NCBI GenBank assembly: GCA_037957365.1
Contig: JARHVA010000458.1
Location: forward strand, 4,227,501 to 4,291,500
DNA length: 64,000 bases
Origin: Torreya grandis
Lineage: Eukaryota > Streptophyta > Pinopsida > Cupressales > Taxaceae
Direction of reading: 5' to 3'
The notes beneath the pieces were generated by a model that worked only from the letters and a program-made list of their open reading frames with translations, did not search any database and had not been told where the DNA came from. Within the stretch, counting starts at the first letter, position 1. Every line of letters starts with the position of its first letter. Made by a program: the position numbers and the translations under genes. Positions 1 to 12,015 of the stretch are shown here, piece by piece.

Positions 1-430
1 CCTTGGGTGCCTTGATGGACATCATGCCCCATCCCCTAGGTAGTAACTCAAACTATATCCAGATTTATTGTTCATGCACATGCTTACATTGTTATATCTA
101 TCATGATAGCCTTGTGAATGTTAAATATAATATACATTGTACATTACCAACTTATACTTAGATTCTCTTAAATTATAATGTTATGTATACACATTATATT
201 AGTTTATCATGCAAATATCATATATGCTCAAGCTCACATACAATTTGCATAGCTTTTTTTTTTAGGATAGTTATTGCACATGTTTAACAACTCCCCTCAA
301 AATAGGGAACACTCACAGAGGTTTATGATAGAGATTAGGCCATCTAGGTGCACTCAAAATATAATTTTTAGCATGCAAACACAAAATACAGATCTCAAAA
401 TCAAGAAAAATAGTGTAAAATAGTAAGACA
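1..430. other. AT-rich flank, no gene seen
   Basis: AT-rich single-copy-looking sequence left of the first LTR element. I see no coding frame, RNA gene or repeat structure that I can name. Confidence 0.6.
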
Positions 431-1608
431 TGTGAACTAGGAATTTGACTCAAGAGAGGATGGTTAGTATCGTGTTAGCTTTAAAATGAAAACAAAATGA
501 AAGAAATACACTAACTAGCATAACATATCTAAGCCTAGACACTAGGGAGAACTTAGTTAACAAACATGAATAAAACACACAACTAAAATGCAAAATAAAC
601 CTTCTTTCACCTTCCTTGGATGCTCCAAAATGCTTGTTGTAGTGGCTTGCTCGGCTTGTGCTCATGAAGTCTTCATCAAAGGAGGCTTGGCTATCTCCTC
701 TTCTCCTTGGCACCTTTGGTTTTGGCTTGGCTTGGCTTGAAATCAATTTGGCATGGTAAATTTTCACAAATTAAGCTTTTTGAAGATATTTGAGCATAAT
801 AACTTTGCACTAAAATAGTTTAAAATTGATGCTCATGGCCTCTCTATTTATAGATTTTTACAAATGGTTAGAATCAACTTGAACCATCCATCTCAAGATT
901 GAGATGTGTGGCTAAAGATTAATCCAACTATATAATTAAAATACATAAATAGGCTAATCAATATTTGGCATAAAGGAGCAATTAAGAGGCATGGAGGGCA
1001 TTGATGAGGCATGGGAGGCATGAATCCTGATATTTATGGCATTTATGACCTAGGGATGTCTTCCCAAAAAATGAGGTCACTCGATGATGCAGATATTCAA
1101 TATTCATTTTCCAAAATAAGTATTCAACAAGTTTCCATGGAATTCTTAATTAGGCTTTAATTTGGTTTAATTAGATCTTAAGCATGATTAAGCACTTTGT
1201 GAACAAATTACTCAAATTGATCAAAATGATTTATTATTAGTCCAAAATTTGACTGGATTAGAATTAGATTGTGATATCAGATACGTTGGATCTGTTATCC
1301 CATTTAGGATGTTACTAATATAAAATAAAAAATTCACGTGTCTCGTACAATAAATTTGATAGAAAACAGCAATCTAGAGCACCTAAGTGCAAAATTGACA
1401 TTTTGACTCAAAATGATCTGATCAAAGTTTGTTGGCCCATAAATTGCATTGTCCCATTTAATGATACCATAGCCAAAATTGGCACTTGAATATATCAATT
1501 TCAACTCATTTAATGTGTTTTAGTGTTTTTAGACCAAATTGTGCATTTTAATAAGAATTGATCAAAAACTTGGTTTGAGGTTATCGGTGGCTAGTTTTAG
1601 GTGTCTAT
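431..1608 (-). repeat. 3' LTR of E1
   Basis: Direct copy of 3649-4860, starting tgtgaacta and ending ggtgtcta on the plus strand. The copies are clearly diverged and differ by about 35 bp in length, pointing to an old insertion. Confidence 0.75.
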
Positions 1609-1882
1609 AGTTTGCCCCTATTTGGGAAGATATTGCAAACCCTAGGCAAAGTAATGTCTTCTCAAATAATGAGAGATGGCCTATATTCCAAGAAGATTAT
1701 GGTTGAATAACAAAGCTCCAAATATTTTTGGGAAGCCTATGATGATGCCCCCTCGAGGGAGTGGTCATCACATTTATTGATGGGCAGTCCCTCAAAAAGA
1801 AACAAGAAGAAAGGTGAAATTTACCCATGGTTGAGATTAATTCAAATAAGAAAATGCTTACATGCATAGATGTGAAAAAGAT

Positions 1883-3118
1883 ACTAATTTTCCCAAAGGT
1901 GGTTATAATCAGGAATAAAAATCAAAATACTAATTTGCCCATAGGCGGTTATAATCATTAAGAGGACCTAGATTGGCTAAAGATGATTATGCCCCAGTTA
2001 CGAATAATTAGCAAGCATAACTTGAGGATATAACTTGGAATATAGATTAAATATGAGAGGGTGCAAAGTGATGAAAGAGATGTATAAAGGAATAATATTG
2101 ATCATTAGAAATGATTCAATTATACCTACCAATGAGGAGATGCTTATCCTAATTAGCAATGATACAACTAGAATGGTCAATGGGTTGATTTGATCAAGGA
2201 TAGGATGGAAAGATTTTTCCAAGGTGCCAAGGAGAAACTTTTATGGCTCCATTTATTTCAAACCTTCTTGAAGCTAATTTTTGTTGTAGCATGTGATGGT
2301 AGGCTTCATGATAGAACAGCATGAAGACTATCTCAAAATATGCATAAGCATTAACTCCCAATCCAATAAACACTTGAAAATAATACACCAATGATAAAAA
2401 CCATGATGATAATATTGACGTATGAATATGGATAGACTCAAGAATAATGTGTACAAGGAATCACCCAATATATACATATAGACTGAGTCAAGGTAATAGT
2501 GTTGAAAGCAAACAAATAAATAAACAACCTGAAATAAATAAATAGAAATCTTGAAAACAAAATCAAAATAAAGCATCTTAAAAATGACAATGCCCCAGTA
2601 AGATGGATCGAGGATAACTGAATAGGCTTAGATAAGACAAATATTTTTGGATTTTTGAAATGTTACGAATGTTTTTTGGAATTTTGAGGTATCTTAACTC
2701 CTTAGAGAATGACAAGATACCTACTCAAAAAATGATGAGAGTGTTTAACTTAGGTTGATCACAAAATGGTGAGAACATATAGAAGTAGGATTGAGGTGAC
2801 CTCAACATGAATTGAGCATGACCCATATAGTCCTAAAATGACCTCAAGTCATAGTAATTCTATCCACACAAAAGGTAGGAAAAAACCAACTAGGTCCCAA
2901 CAAGTTCTCAAATCTGGTAAATAGCCAGGCAAATGAAAATAGTAGTGGTAAGGTGATGTGGTGATGCATGGTAAACAAGTGTTGCCCCTAGTTTTCTCAT
3001 AAGAAATTATAACTAGGATACAACAGAATAGGTCAATGATACTAATTTGCCCATAAGTGGTTATAATTAGTAGAAAGATTAGTGAGACACTGATTTGCCT
3101 ATAAGTGGTTATAATCAG
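1883..3118. repeat. Four dispersed copies of a 30-bp motif inside E1
   Basis: Copies lie at 1883-1912, 1929-1957, 3041-3070 and 3089-3118. They share the core actaatttgcc followed by a GGTTATAATCA-like end. They form two close pairs about 1.1 kb apart, so the pair itself may have been duplicated. Function unknown. I see no protein-coding role and no regular array. Confidence 0.6.
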
Positions 3119-3627
3119 GCTCACATAAACAAACTTGATAGCATGAAAGATATCTTTCCAAATCAACTATCACATTGCTTTCATAGACTGTCATTAAAAC
3201 ATGGATTGGATTGATTGTTGAAACTTGATTGGAATCCCCTCACAAAAGTGCAAGAATAACCAAAGTAGCCAAGGTCAAAATAAGATTGGGTAGGATGACT
3301 AAAAATAGGCTTTGGTCTGGATAAGAATGGAATGATAGGATGTATAAAATGCTAAGAGGGTTTACCCCTAAATGATGGGGTAAATGGTAGGAATATGCAA
3401 CAATGGGAAAACAATATATAACCATAGAAATGGCATGGCAATGTGAAATGGTATGGTACATGTTTTTGGTATGGGTGTGGTAAATGGCATATGATTCTAT
3501 TTTTCTCATTGATATGGAGATGCACATCCTAATCAACAAATGATACATATAGAATAATCAATCATGTTAATTGTTAGCCCACACCTCATCTGAATAGTTG
3601 CTCTATCAAGAAATGGATGTTGATATG

Positions 3628-3645
3628 AATTATTTGGGTGTGCCA
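3628..3645 (-). promoter_or_regulatory. Primer-binding site of E1
   Basis: On the minus strand TGGCACACCCAAATA follows the LTR end after three bases. The first 11 bases resemble the primer sites at 17264-17281 and 55478-55495. The downstream half no longer matches them. Confidence 0.55.
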
Positions 3646-3648
3646 TTA

Positions 3649-4860
3649 TGTGAACTAATAATTTGACTCAAAAGAGGATGTTTAGTATTATGTTAGTTTC
3701 AAAATGAAAATAAAATGAAAGAAACGCACTAACTAGCATAACATATCTAGGCCTAAACACTAGGGAGAGCTTAGTTAACAAATATGAATAAAGCACACAA
3801 CTAAAATTCAAAAAAAAACTTCTTTTTACCTTCCTTGTATGCTCTAAAATGCTTATTGTAGTGGCTTCTTTAGCTTGTGCTCATGAAATCTTCATCAAAT
3901 GAGGCTTGGCTATCTCCTCTTCTCGTTGGCACCTTTAGCTTTGGCTTAGCTTGGAATCAATTTGGCATGGTAACACTAATTGAAATAGCTTTTGGAATCA
4001 TTTGTGATTTATAGCTTTGCATTATAAATATTTTTGAATATATTTGAGCATCATAATTTTGCACCAAAATAGCTTATAAATGATGTTCATGGCCTCTCTA
4101 TTTATAGATTTTTTAGATTGATCATAATCAACCTGAACTGTCCATTTCAAGATTGAGATTTGTGGCTAAAGATTAATCCAATTTTGTAATTAAAATTGAT
4201 AAATAGGCTCATCAATATTTGAGATAAAGGAGTAAGTAAGAGTCATGGAGGGCATTGATGAGGCATGGGAGGCATGAATCCTGATATTTATAGCATTTAT
4301 GGCCTAAGGATGTCTTCCCAAGAAATGAGGTCACCTGATGATACAACTATTCAATATTCATTTTTAAAAATAAGCATTCAATAACTTTTCATGGAAATAT
4401 TAATTAGGCTCTAATTTAGTTTAATTAGCTCTTAAACATGATTAAGCACTTTGTGCACAAATTACTCAAATTGATCAGAATGCCTTGTTATTGGTCCAAA
4501 TTTTGATTGGATTGGAATTGGAAGTCAATGTCAAATGCATTGGATCCATTATCTCATTTAGGATGTTGCTAACAAAAAGTTACAAATACACACATCTCAT
4601 ACAAGAGATTTGATAAGAAAGAGCAATCCAGAGCACCTAAGTGAAAAATTGGTATTTTAACTCAGAATGATTAGATCAAAGTTAGTTGGCCCATAAATTG
4701 CATTATCCCATTTAACGATACTGTGGCAAAAATAAGCATTTGAATATACCAATTTCAACTCATTTAATATGTTTTAGTATTTTTAGGCCAAGTTATGCAC
4801 TTTGATGGAATTGGTAAAAAGTTTAATTGAAGGTTATCGATGGCCAAATTTAGGTGTCTA
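3649..4860 (-). repeat. 5' LTR of E1
   Basis: Partner of 431-1608. The shared blocks include the stretch around 'cactaactagcataacatat' and the phrase 'gaggcatgggaggcatgaat'. It ends ggtgtcta on the plus strand, directly before the candidate target duplication tgaca. Confidence 0.75.
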
Positions 4861-5049
4861 TGACACGAACCAAAGTTGGTTTGGTATAAAAATAGCACAT
4901 ATGATGCTAGCATGGTGTGGTATTGTCAAGGAACCACACTACTATCTAGTGGCCCTAAAAAATTTTTAAAAATAGATTTGGCAAAAGAACACAGTAGTTA
5001 TAATCTAGATTTGTACAATTTTAGTCATAGGTTATCAGATTTGATCAGT
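4861..5049. other. Spacer between E1 and the copia element
   Basis: Non-coding. A phrase near 4931-4955 (ggaaccacactactatctag) resembles 13258-13277 (ggaaccacgctattgtctag) and, more weakly, 12578-12592. The copia element therefore probably landed in an older dispersed repeat also present at 12.5-13.3 kb. Confidence 0.45.
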
Positions 5050-5602
5050 TATTAGTGTATTTGTTTGTTTTATTGCATTTACTTGTATTTATTATTTACA
5101 TTGGTGCACTAATTACTTATTCTAATTAGTTAATTATGTTTGATAATAATTTTCACCATATAGGATAAGCTTGCTTAGCTAGTAGTCAATTTGGACACCT
5201 ATCTTGTTATAATAGAATTCCACTCCACTATTCAGAGTAAGATAGGATAAGATTGCTTAACTAGTAGTCAAATTATGTTGATCATTTACACAAGTTGGAC
5301 ACCTATCTTTTTAGTGTGGAGTTGCACTCCACTATTCTTGTAGTCAGATATCAGTTGAACTACACGTGTTGTGTAAATTCCTTGATCTTTATCTTGCATG
5401 CCTTACTCTATATAAGCAATGGATATTTATGTATTCTATATCATATTAATATTGAATTATCAGAGTAATTCATAATATTTGAGTTATTTATTTATTTCAG
5501 TTATTATCTTGGATATACAGTTATTATTTATTACTATTACTATTTTATCTCTTATTCATGCTTTCTATTAGATTCATTAGATCCTGTATGTTAATTCTAA
5601 CA
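5050..5602 (+). repeat. 5' LTR of copia element
   Basis: Starts TATTAGTG where the 3' copy has the canonical TGTTGGTG, a G-to-A change in the terminal TG. Ends ...CTAACA. Contains a TATA-like tatataag at 5409-5416. Confidence 0.95.
5409..5416 (+). promoter_or_regulatory. TATA box of copia LTR
   Basis: tatataag, conserved in the 3' LTR at 11139-11146 although neighbouring bases have diverged. The position, about 190 bp before the LTR end, suits a retrotransposon promoter. Confidence 0.5.
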
Positions 5603-5614
5603 TGGTACCAGAGC
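5603..5614 (+). promoter_or_regulatory. Primer-binding site (initiator tRNA-Met type)
   Basis: TGGTACCAGAGC directly abuts the LTR end. It differs by one base from the common plant site TGGTATCAGAGC, which pairs with the 3' end of initiator methionine tRNA. Confidence 0.85.
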
Positions 5615-6547
5615 TATCTTGAATCTGTAGATTATTAAATATTCAAGAAAAAATACCCAGATATAGGATCAATTTTTTTATTTTGTATACAGGTACAAAT
5701 TAGAGCTTCATGGAGAATTTTTGAGCTCACCATTGAATTCAGAGTGTCTAAGATAGTCAAAATCATCTACAATTTTATCTAAATTGAGCACAAGAGATGA
5801 AATTGGCAAGGGTTTGATCAAGAAGCACCATGCCCAAATCTGGTGGGTACCTAAAAATCAAAGTGTTTTTGAGCAAAATAAACCTCACAGTTGTGTTTAG
5901 AAGGCATCAAAACCTACAGATTCATATAAAATTTGTCAAATTTGGACACAAACACCCAAAAGACAAATTTTTTTTACTCCCATGTATGACTGTACAGACT
6001 GTGTAGGGCAAAAAAAATAGTAGGCCTCACGGATTAGCAAGCAAATTTGATAGGGCAACTTTGGGAGCCCGTGATTTGAACACCAAGAGGTATTTTTTAG
6101 TGATTTTTTTTATAAATAGCTTAAAATTCCCTGCTCTTCACTACTATACTTTTAGTTTTTTCCAAATTTTTCTAGATTTTTTTAGAAATCAGGATTTTCT
6201 ATAGCAACTCTTGCCTATCCTCATTTTTTTAACTTTAAAGGCTCATAACTTTCACATACGACCTCGTATTGAAGTTCAATTTTTTTTAAGTTAATATTTT
6301 TTTGAGCACAACGCATTGGTGTATAAATTTTTGTAATAAAATCATATTTTTTGTAATTTTATACTAGAGGGCCTAATTGAGCTTTTTTTTAACTGGAAAA
6401 AGTATAATCCAACCTTGTAACTACACTCAATTATAAAGTGCCAAACAATACTTGTTGGGTGGGATAAAACTAAATAATGTAGGGGAGTTTTGTGGTGTGT
6501 TCTCTACTTTGATTTATGCTTTATGACGGTTTATTTTCAATTACATC

Positions 6548-9500
6548 ATGGGGAATCCTAAGTTCCCACTATTAACAACATGCAACTATAACACATAGAA
6601 ACAGAATGCTTAGAATACATTAATGATGTTAGGATATACACCTTACATAACAACTCTTCTTACTCCACCTACTGATGCAAAAGAGTTACAACACTTTCTC
6701 TTTGAAACTACTAAGATAATTGGATGCTTTCGGTCTTACATGTCTTTAGATTTGAATTTTCATCTTGACAAATGTACAACTCCAAAAGAGGCTTGGAATA
6801 AATTATCATCATTATTTGGCAAAATATATGAGGTTCATGGTTACCAAATTGACAATGAACTCATTAGTTTCGATCTTAAAAATTGTGCTACAATATAAGA
6901 CTACATCACTAAAGTCATAAATCTTAGAGCACAAATTTCTAGATGTAAAATTGATTTAAAAAAAAATATTCAGTTGATTTTCAGTGCCTTACACAAATTA
7001 GGTCTTAAATATTCATCTTTTTACTCTAGCTTTCATAATCGTAGACTCACATTGGGCACATCTTATCAAATGCCCACCTTTGAGGTATTCTCTGAGATTC
7101 TAATGGCTAAAGAAGAAAATTTAATAGCTATGAGTCTAATCAAGTCATCCAAATCTTAATTTCTAGTTGCAAGTCAACCTCAGCATAAAAAAGTTTCAAC
7201 ATCAGCATCAAATACAGATTCAAGTAAAAAGAAGCAAAATAATCAAAATAAGTCACAAAAAGATAAAAATAAAGGGAAACAATCTTCCTCACAAGGAGAT
7301 TATAAATCCACTAATAAGAAAGAAGATTCACAGAAAAGGACTAGCACTCCTTGCCCTTATTGCAAAAAGAGGTTTCATAGTGAACAAGATTGTTGGAAGA
7401 AAGAGATTGATGAACTTAAGGGTCTTCCCAAAAAGAATAACATCAATCAAACCTCTTCAAAGGATTCTTCCACTCCTTTAAATTCAAGAAAAAGGAAATC
7501 TATGACACTAGTTGCACTAGAAAATTCTCTCAAGTCATGGATAATTGACTCAAGTGCTTCGCACCGTATGGGTTCTAATCAAGAACAATTTTTTGGATTA
7601 GAACCAAGTTCTTTGCCTCATATTTTTATAGGTGATGATTCTAAGGTAGATGTTATAGGAAAAAGTATAGTTGATGTCGATAATGGTGTATTTGAGAATG
7701 TCCTCTATGTGCCAGAGTTATCAATTAACCTTCTCTCTGTCTACCAAATCACTCACTTTGATACTAGTAGGAAAGTTGAGTTCACACCTGATTTTGTATC
7801 AATCAAAAAATTAGAAGATAATGCCTTATTTGTAGTGAGAAAAGTCAACAATAATACTTAGCTTTATTCATTCTCACATTTTGTGCCTCAATTTTCCTCT
7901 ACAGCTTTACTCTCACACACTGATTCAGTGAGTAAGCTATGGCATCAGCAATTTGGTCATATGAACTATCGCTATTTACAGTAGCTTAGTCAGTAGGAGA
8001 TGGTTATAGGACTTCCACAAATTTATTTTTTAGGGGGTGTATGTCATGGTTGTGCCTTAGGCAAACATCCAAAGGATAAGTTTGATAAATGGAATGCTTG
8101 TAGGGATACACAAGTCCTCAAACTTGTTCATAGTGATTTAGCAGGTCTATTACCTACTTTGTCTTTTAGTAAAACCCGTTATGTTCTCACATTTATTGAT
8201 GACTATTCTAGATATACTTGGGTTTATTTTTTGAAACTCAAGAGTGAAGTATTTGATAGATTTCTAGAGTTTAAAGCTCTAGCAGAGAAACAATCTAAGA
8301 AGTATGTCAAGATATTTTGCACAAATAATGGGAGGGAATATATGAACAACAAGTTAGAACAATTATGTGCTCTTGAAAAAATTGATCTTCAGCATTCAGT
8401 TGCATACACACCTCAATAGAATGGTGTAGCAGAGAGGAAGAATAGATTCTTAAAAGAGATGGCAAGTTGTATGATTTATGCTAAATCATTAATACCTAAG
8501 TACTGGGTAGAAACAATTAATTATGTTTCATATATACAGAATAGGGTTCCTCACAAAGCTTTAAAGGGGATAACATCTCTTGAAGCTTGGTGCAATAGGA
8601 ATCCAATAGTAGATCATTTTAGAGTCTTCGATAGTCCAGCATGGGCTTACATACCTTTCGACAAGCATCGTACTTTAGAACAACAAAGACAAACTTGCAT
8701 ATTTGTGGGATATCCTAATGGTGTTAAGGGATATCGGCTCATTGATCTAGATTCACATGAGATTATTATAGTGATAAGTGTTTACTTTGAAGAAATTCCT
8801 TCAGACTTGTCTTCTAACATTCTCATTCTTCTTCCTTAGAAAAATTAGATAACAGTGACGATGACACTCGTGTTTCATCTACTCACAAGGATGATGAGGT
8901 AATTCCTGCCCAACAAGGTTTAACAGGTCATGTTCCTCCTCCTCCTCCTCCAGATCCTCACCCATTGATGCCTTTGTGGGCTAAACAAACTTTGGTGGAT
9001 GCAAACCCTCTTGTTAGGGATCCATTAAATAGAAGGAGAATACAGTCACAACATGATCTTCCACATTCCTACATTTCCACAGCTTTTGATCCACAATATT
9101 TTCAGGAAGACATAGGGATAGTTGAGTGGGATTCAACGATGGAAGAAGAGTATGACTCATTGATTAAAAAAAACACTTGGGATCTTATTCTTCTTCCTAA
9201 TTGAAGAAAATTAGTATGATTTAGGTGGATATATGGGACTAAGTTTGCAGTGGCTCGAAATATTGATAAGTATAAAGCACGCTTAGTGGCCAAAGGTTTT
9301 TCCCAAGTGGAAGGCATTGACTATACAAAAAAATTTATTCATGTTTCTAAGATGAATTCCATTTGATTAATACTGGCTATTGGTGCAGCTTATGGTTGGG
9401 TTGTACATCAAATGGATGTAAAGAGTACATTTATTCATGGAGATCTTCATGAGGAGATATATATGAAGCAACCACAGGGGTTCATTTAAGATTTTTCATT

Positions 9501-10659
9501 GGTGTTCCACTTGTAGAATTCTCTCTATGGTTTAAAACAAGCCCCCAGAGCTTGGTATTCTAAGATGGACACATTTCTTCTCTTAGTTGGGTTCTTGAGA
9601 TGTCACTTAGATTCGAATGTCTACATTTTATGATAGGAAGATTCACTATTGTACTTGGTGCTCTATGTCGATGATCTCATTATTATAGGGAGCACAACAT
9701 CCATCATCAGCAGTGTTAAGACTGCACTTCATGATAGGTTTTCTATGATAGATATAGGTCTATTCCATTATTTTCTCAGGATTCAGAGAACATAGTCTTT
9801 TTCTAGGGTTATTCTTTCATAACTTAAGTATGCCATGGACTTGTTAGCTCAGTTTCACATGGTGGATTGTAGGCCTACACCAACTCCCTTCTTATCTAGA
9901 GTTAGACTTGAGGTTCATTATTCCACTCCCTTGGTTGATGCCACATTATATCATCAGCTTCTAGGCAACCTCATCTATTTGACTCATACACAGTTGGACA
10001 TTTCATATGCAGTTGGCATGGTTTCATACTTTATGTAGACACCACATGAGCTTTATTGGAGAGCCACCAAGCGTATTTTGAGCTACATTTAGGGAACTAT
10101 CAGATACGGGATTCACTATATAGTAGGTATAGGTTCAAACTTGGTGGGATACATATATTCTGATTGGGTTGGAAATTATGATGATCATAAGTCTACTTTT
10201 GGTTACAAGTTTCACTTCAGATCTAACCCCATTTGTTGGCAAATCAAGAAGCAGCATGTTATTTCTCTTTCATCTATAGAAGCCGAGTATCATGGTGTTG
10301 TTAATGTCACTACTGAGGCTATTTGGCTTCATAATATTCTCACTAAGCTTGGTGTTCCATTTTATAAGCCATCAGTCATCTACTGTGACAACCCGAGCAC
10401 TATCTATATCTCAAATAATTTGGTTCATCATCAGAGAACCAAACACATAGAGATTTATATGCACTTTATCAGGGAGTTGATTCAAGTGGAGATCAATGAT
10501 CTTCAATATTGTCCTATAGAGGAGTAGATTGTAGATATTTTCACCAAACTTTTCACTAAGAGCAAGTATCTTCACTTGCGATCTTTTTTGGTGGTACGAG
10601 ACATCAGTTGTTTAGGGGACATCAGTTCTTCAAGGGGGTTTCTTAGACCTTCATTTTGA
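6548..10659 (+). pseudogene. Ty1/copia gag-pol polyprotein, inactivated
   Basis: The reading starts at MGNPKF (6548), runs in one frame to about 8815, and continues after a single-base frameshift near 8800-8820 in another frame to 10659. Domains in order: gag helical region. CCHC knuckle CPYCKKRFHSEQDC (7352-7393). Protease centre reading DSSAS instead of DSGAS (about 7550). Integrase zinc region LWHQQFGHMN, then core with HSDLAG, then TNNGREY where the catalytic Asp is Asn (about 8325), and NGVAERKN. Reverse transcriptase with YVDD at 9664. RNase H with SSIEAEYHG. There are 12 stops in the RT-RNase H half (9202, 9217, 9364, 9487, 9514, 9631, 9634, 9793, 9820, 10036, 10090, 10525) and several in gag-integrase. 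Nearly all are explicable as CAG, CAA or CGA changed by C-to-T. It cannot make functional protein. Confidence 0.95.
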
Positions 10660-10771
10660 GGAGATTTTTCCTTTAGGTTTTCTCCTTTCTTCATCCATTT
10701 ATATAGAGTACCTAATATGGCTACACATTGTTGGGACTCTTATCTACATATCCTTACCTAAGTCTCACTTA

Positions 10772-10779
10772 TGGAGGGG
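10772..10779 (+). promoter_or_regulatory. Polypurine tract of copia element
   Basis: tggagggg immediately before the 3' LTR start TGTTGG. This is the expected plus-strand priming site. Confidence 0.7.
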
Positions 10780-11332
10780 TGTTGGTGCATTTATTTTCTT
10801 TATTACATTTACTTATATTTATTATTTAGATTGGTACACTAATTACTTATTGTAATTAGTTTATTATGTTTATTAATAATTTGCATCAGATAGAATAAGC
10901 TTGCTTAGCTAGTAGTCAACTTGGACACTTATCTTGTTACAGTGGAGTTCCACTCCACTATTCAGGGTAAGATAGGATAAGATTGATTCACGAGTAGTCA
11001 ACTTGTGTTGATCATTTACATAAGTTAGACACCTATCTTGTTAGTGTGGAGTTGCATTTCAATATTCTTATATTCAGATATAAGTTAAACTACACGTGTT
11101 GTGTGAGTTCCTTGATCTTTATCTTGCATGCCTTGATCTATATAAGAAATGGCTATTTGTGTATTCTATATCAGATTAATATTGAATTATCAGAGTAATT
11201 CATTATATTTGAGTTATTTATTCATTTTAGTTATTATCTTGGATATACAGTTATTGTTTATTACTATTACTATTTTATCTCTTGTTCATGCTTTCTATTA
11301 GATTCATTAGATCCTATATGATAATTATAACA
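10780..11332 (+). repeat. 3' LTR of copia element
   Basis: Begins TGTTGGTGCA and ends ATAACA, with canonical TG...CA termini. Same length as the 5' copy. TATA-like tatataag at 11139-11146. Confidence 0.95.
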
Positions 11333-11799
11333 TCGATTTATACTCAATTTTGCACATAATCATACCAGGTTTCCTTAGATTGGGGGCATCATGTGTAGCA
11401 TGATCACTCTCATTTTAATTTTAGATATACCTAAACACAAATTACTACAACCCAATCCATAATCCATACGTATAGATATCATTATTGGGGCCATGTATAC
11501 AACACATTATTTCCACATGATAAGTTTTAGACTAGCTCATCTCAGATGGAATGATAACTCCATGTCATTCTCCACAGCGTATACTTCAGACACCATTTTC
11601 ACTAGGTTTCACACCAGATTGATGCCTTATTATATCTGCAACAGTTGGCATTTTGAAATAGTCTTTGAGTTACATTTTTGAGTGCCCAAGAGGCCCCTTG
11701 GTCATTTTACATTTTAGAGTTTCCAAGTGGCCCCAGAGCCATCCTACACAATTTTAGTTACATCATACGATTTCAGTCATAGATGCATATACTTCACAT

Positions 11800-12015
11800 G
11801 GGTAGGCAATGATGGAGTCATAGCCTACTTGAGTTCTTGAGCCACCTACATAAGAGGGTTAGACAAAACATCAATCTAATACAAGTTATTCATAGTGCAT
11901 GATCCACTAAATAGGGGTGGGAAATGATGGAGTCAAAATTGGATTGAGTTCTTGAGCCACCCATACATAAGGATTGAACAAGTCATCAACACAATCCAAG
12001 CTATTCACTAATTTG
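11800..12015. repeat. Diverged tandem duplication, period about 115 bp
   Basis: The phrase gggtaggcaatgatggagtc recurs as gggtgggaaatgatggagtc 115 bp later. Both are followed by 'gagttcttgagccacc', then a run of caatc/tcatc-like words. Confidence 0.7.

Larger units (their letters stand above)
431..4860 (-). mobile_element. Non-autonomous LTR retrotransposon E1 (minus strand)
   Basis: Two direct repeats of about 1.2 kb (431-1608 and 3649-4860) flank a 2.0-kb interior without a coding frame. Orientation is set by three minus-strand signals. The LTR end reads ...TTCACA. Three bases later comes a primer-binding-like TGGCACACCCA (3628-3645). A purine-rich AAATAGGGGCAAAC lies just before the other LTR, whose start reads TAGACACC. 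Flanking pentamers agaca (426-430) and tgaca (4861-4865) match at 4 of 5 positions, acceptable for an old target duplication. No gag or pol is present, so transposition would need proteins from another element. The primer site resembles that of the Tat-like element at the right end of the window. Confidence 0.75.
5050..11332 (+). mobile_element. Complete but inactivated Ty1/copia retrotransposon
   Basis: Two LTRs of identical length (553 bp: 5050-5602 and 10780-11332), a methionine-type primer site right after the 5' LTR, a purine tract right before the 3' LTR, and a degenerate polyprotein in the order gag, protease, integrase, reverse transcriptase, RNase H. That order defines Ty1/copia. The LTRs differ at about 56 of 553 positions by hand count (near 10%), so the insertion is old. 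Flanking pentamers tcagt and tcgat agree only partly, so the target duplication is eroded. Confidence 0.95.

Noticed and set aside
1883..3118. CRISPR-like array of 30-bp repeats
   Set aside because: Only four copies with irregular spacing, in a eukaryotic retrotransposon.
6548..10659. Glutamine-for-stop pattern as a reassigned genetic code or as stop codons repaired by RNA editing
   Set aside because: CAG and CAA remain common in the same frames, TGA-for-Arg also occurs, the host PTH exons use ordinary stops, and these are nuclear transposons with other damage (frameshifts, lost catalytic residues). Methylation decay explains it more simply.
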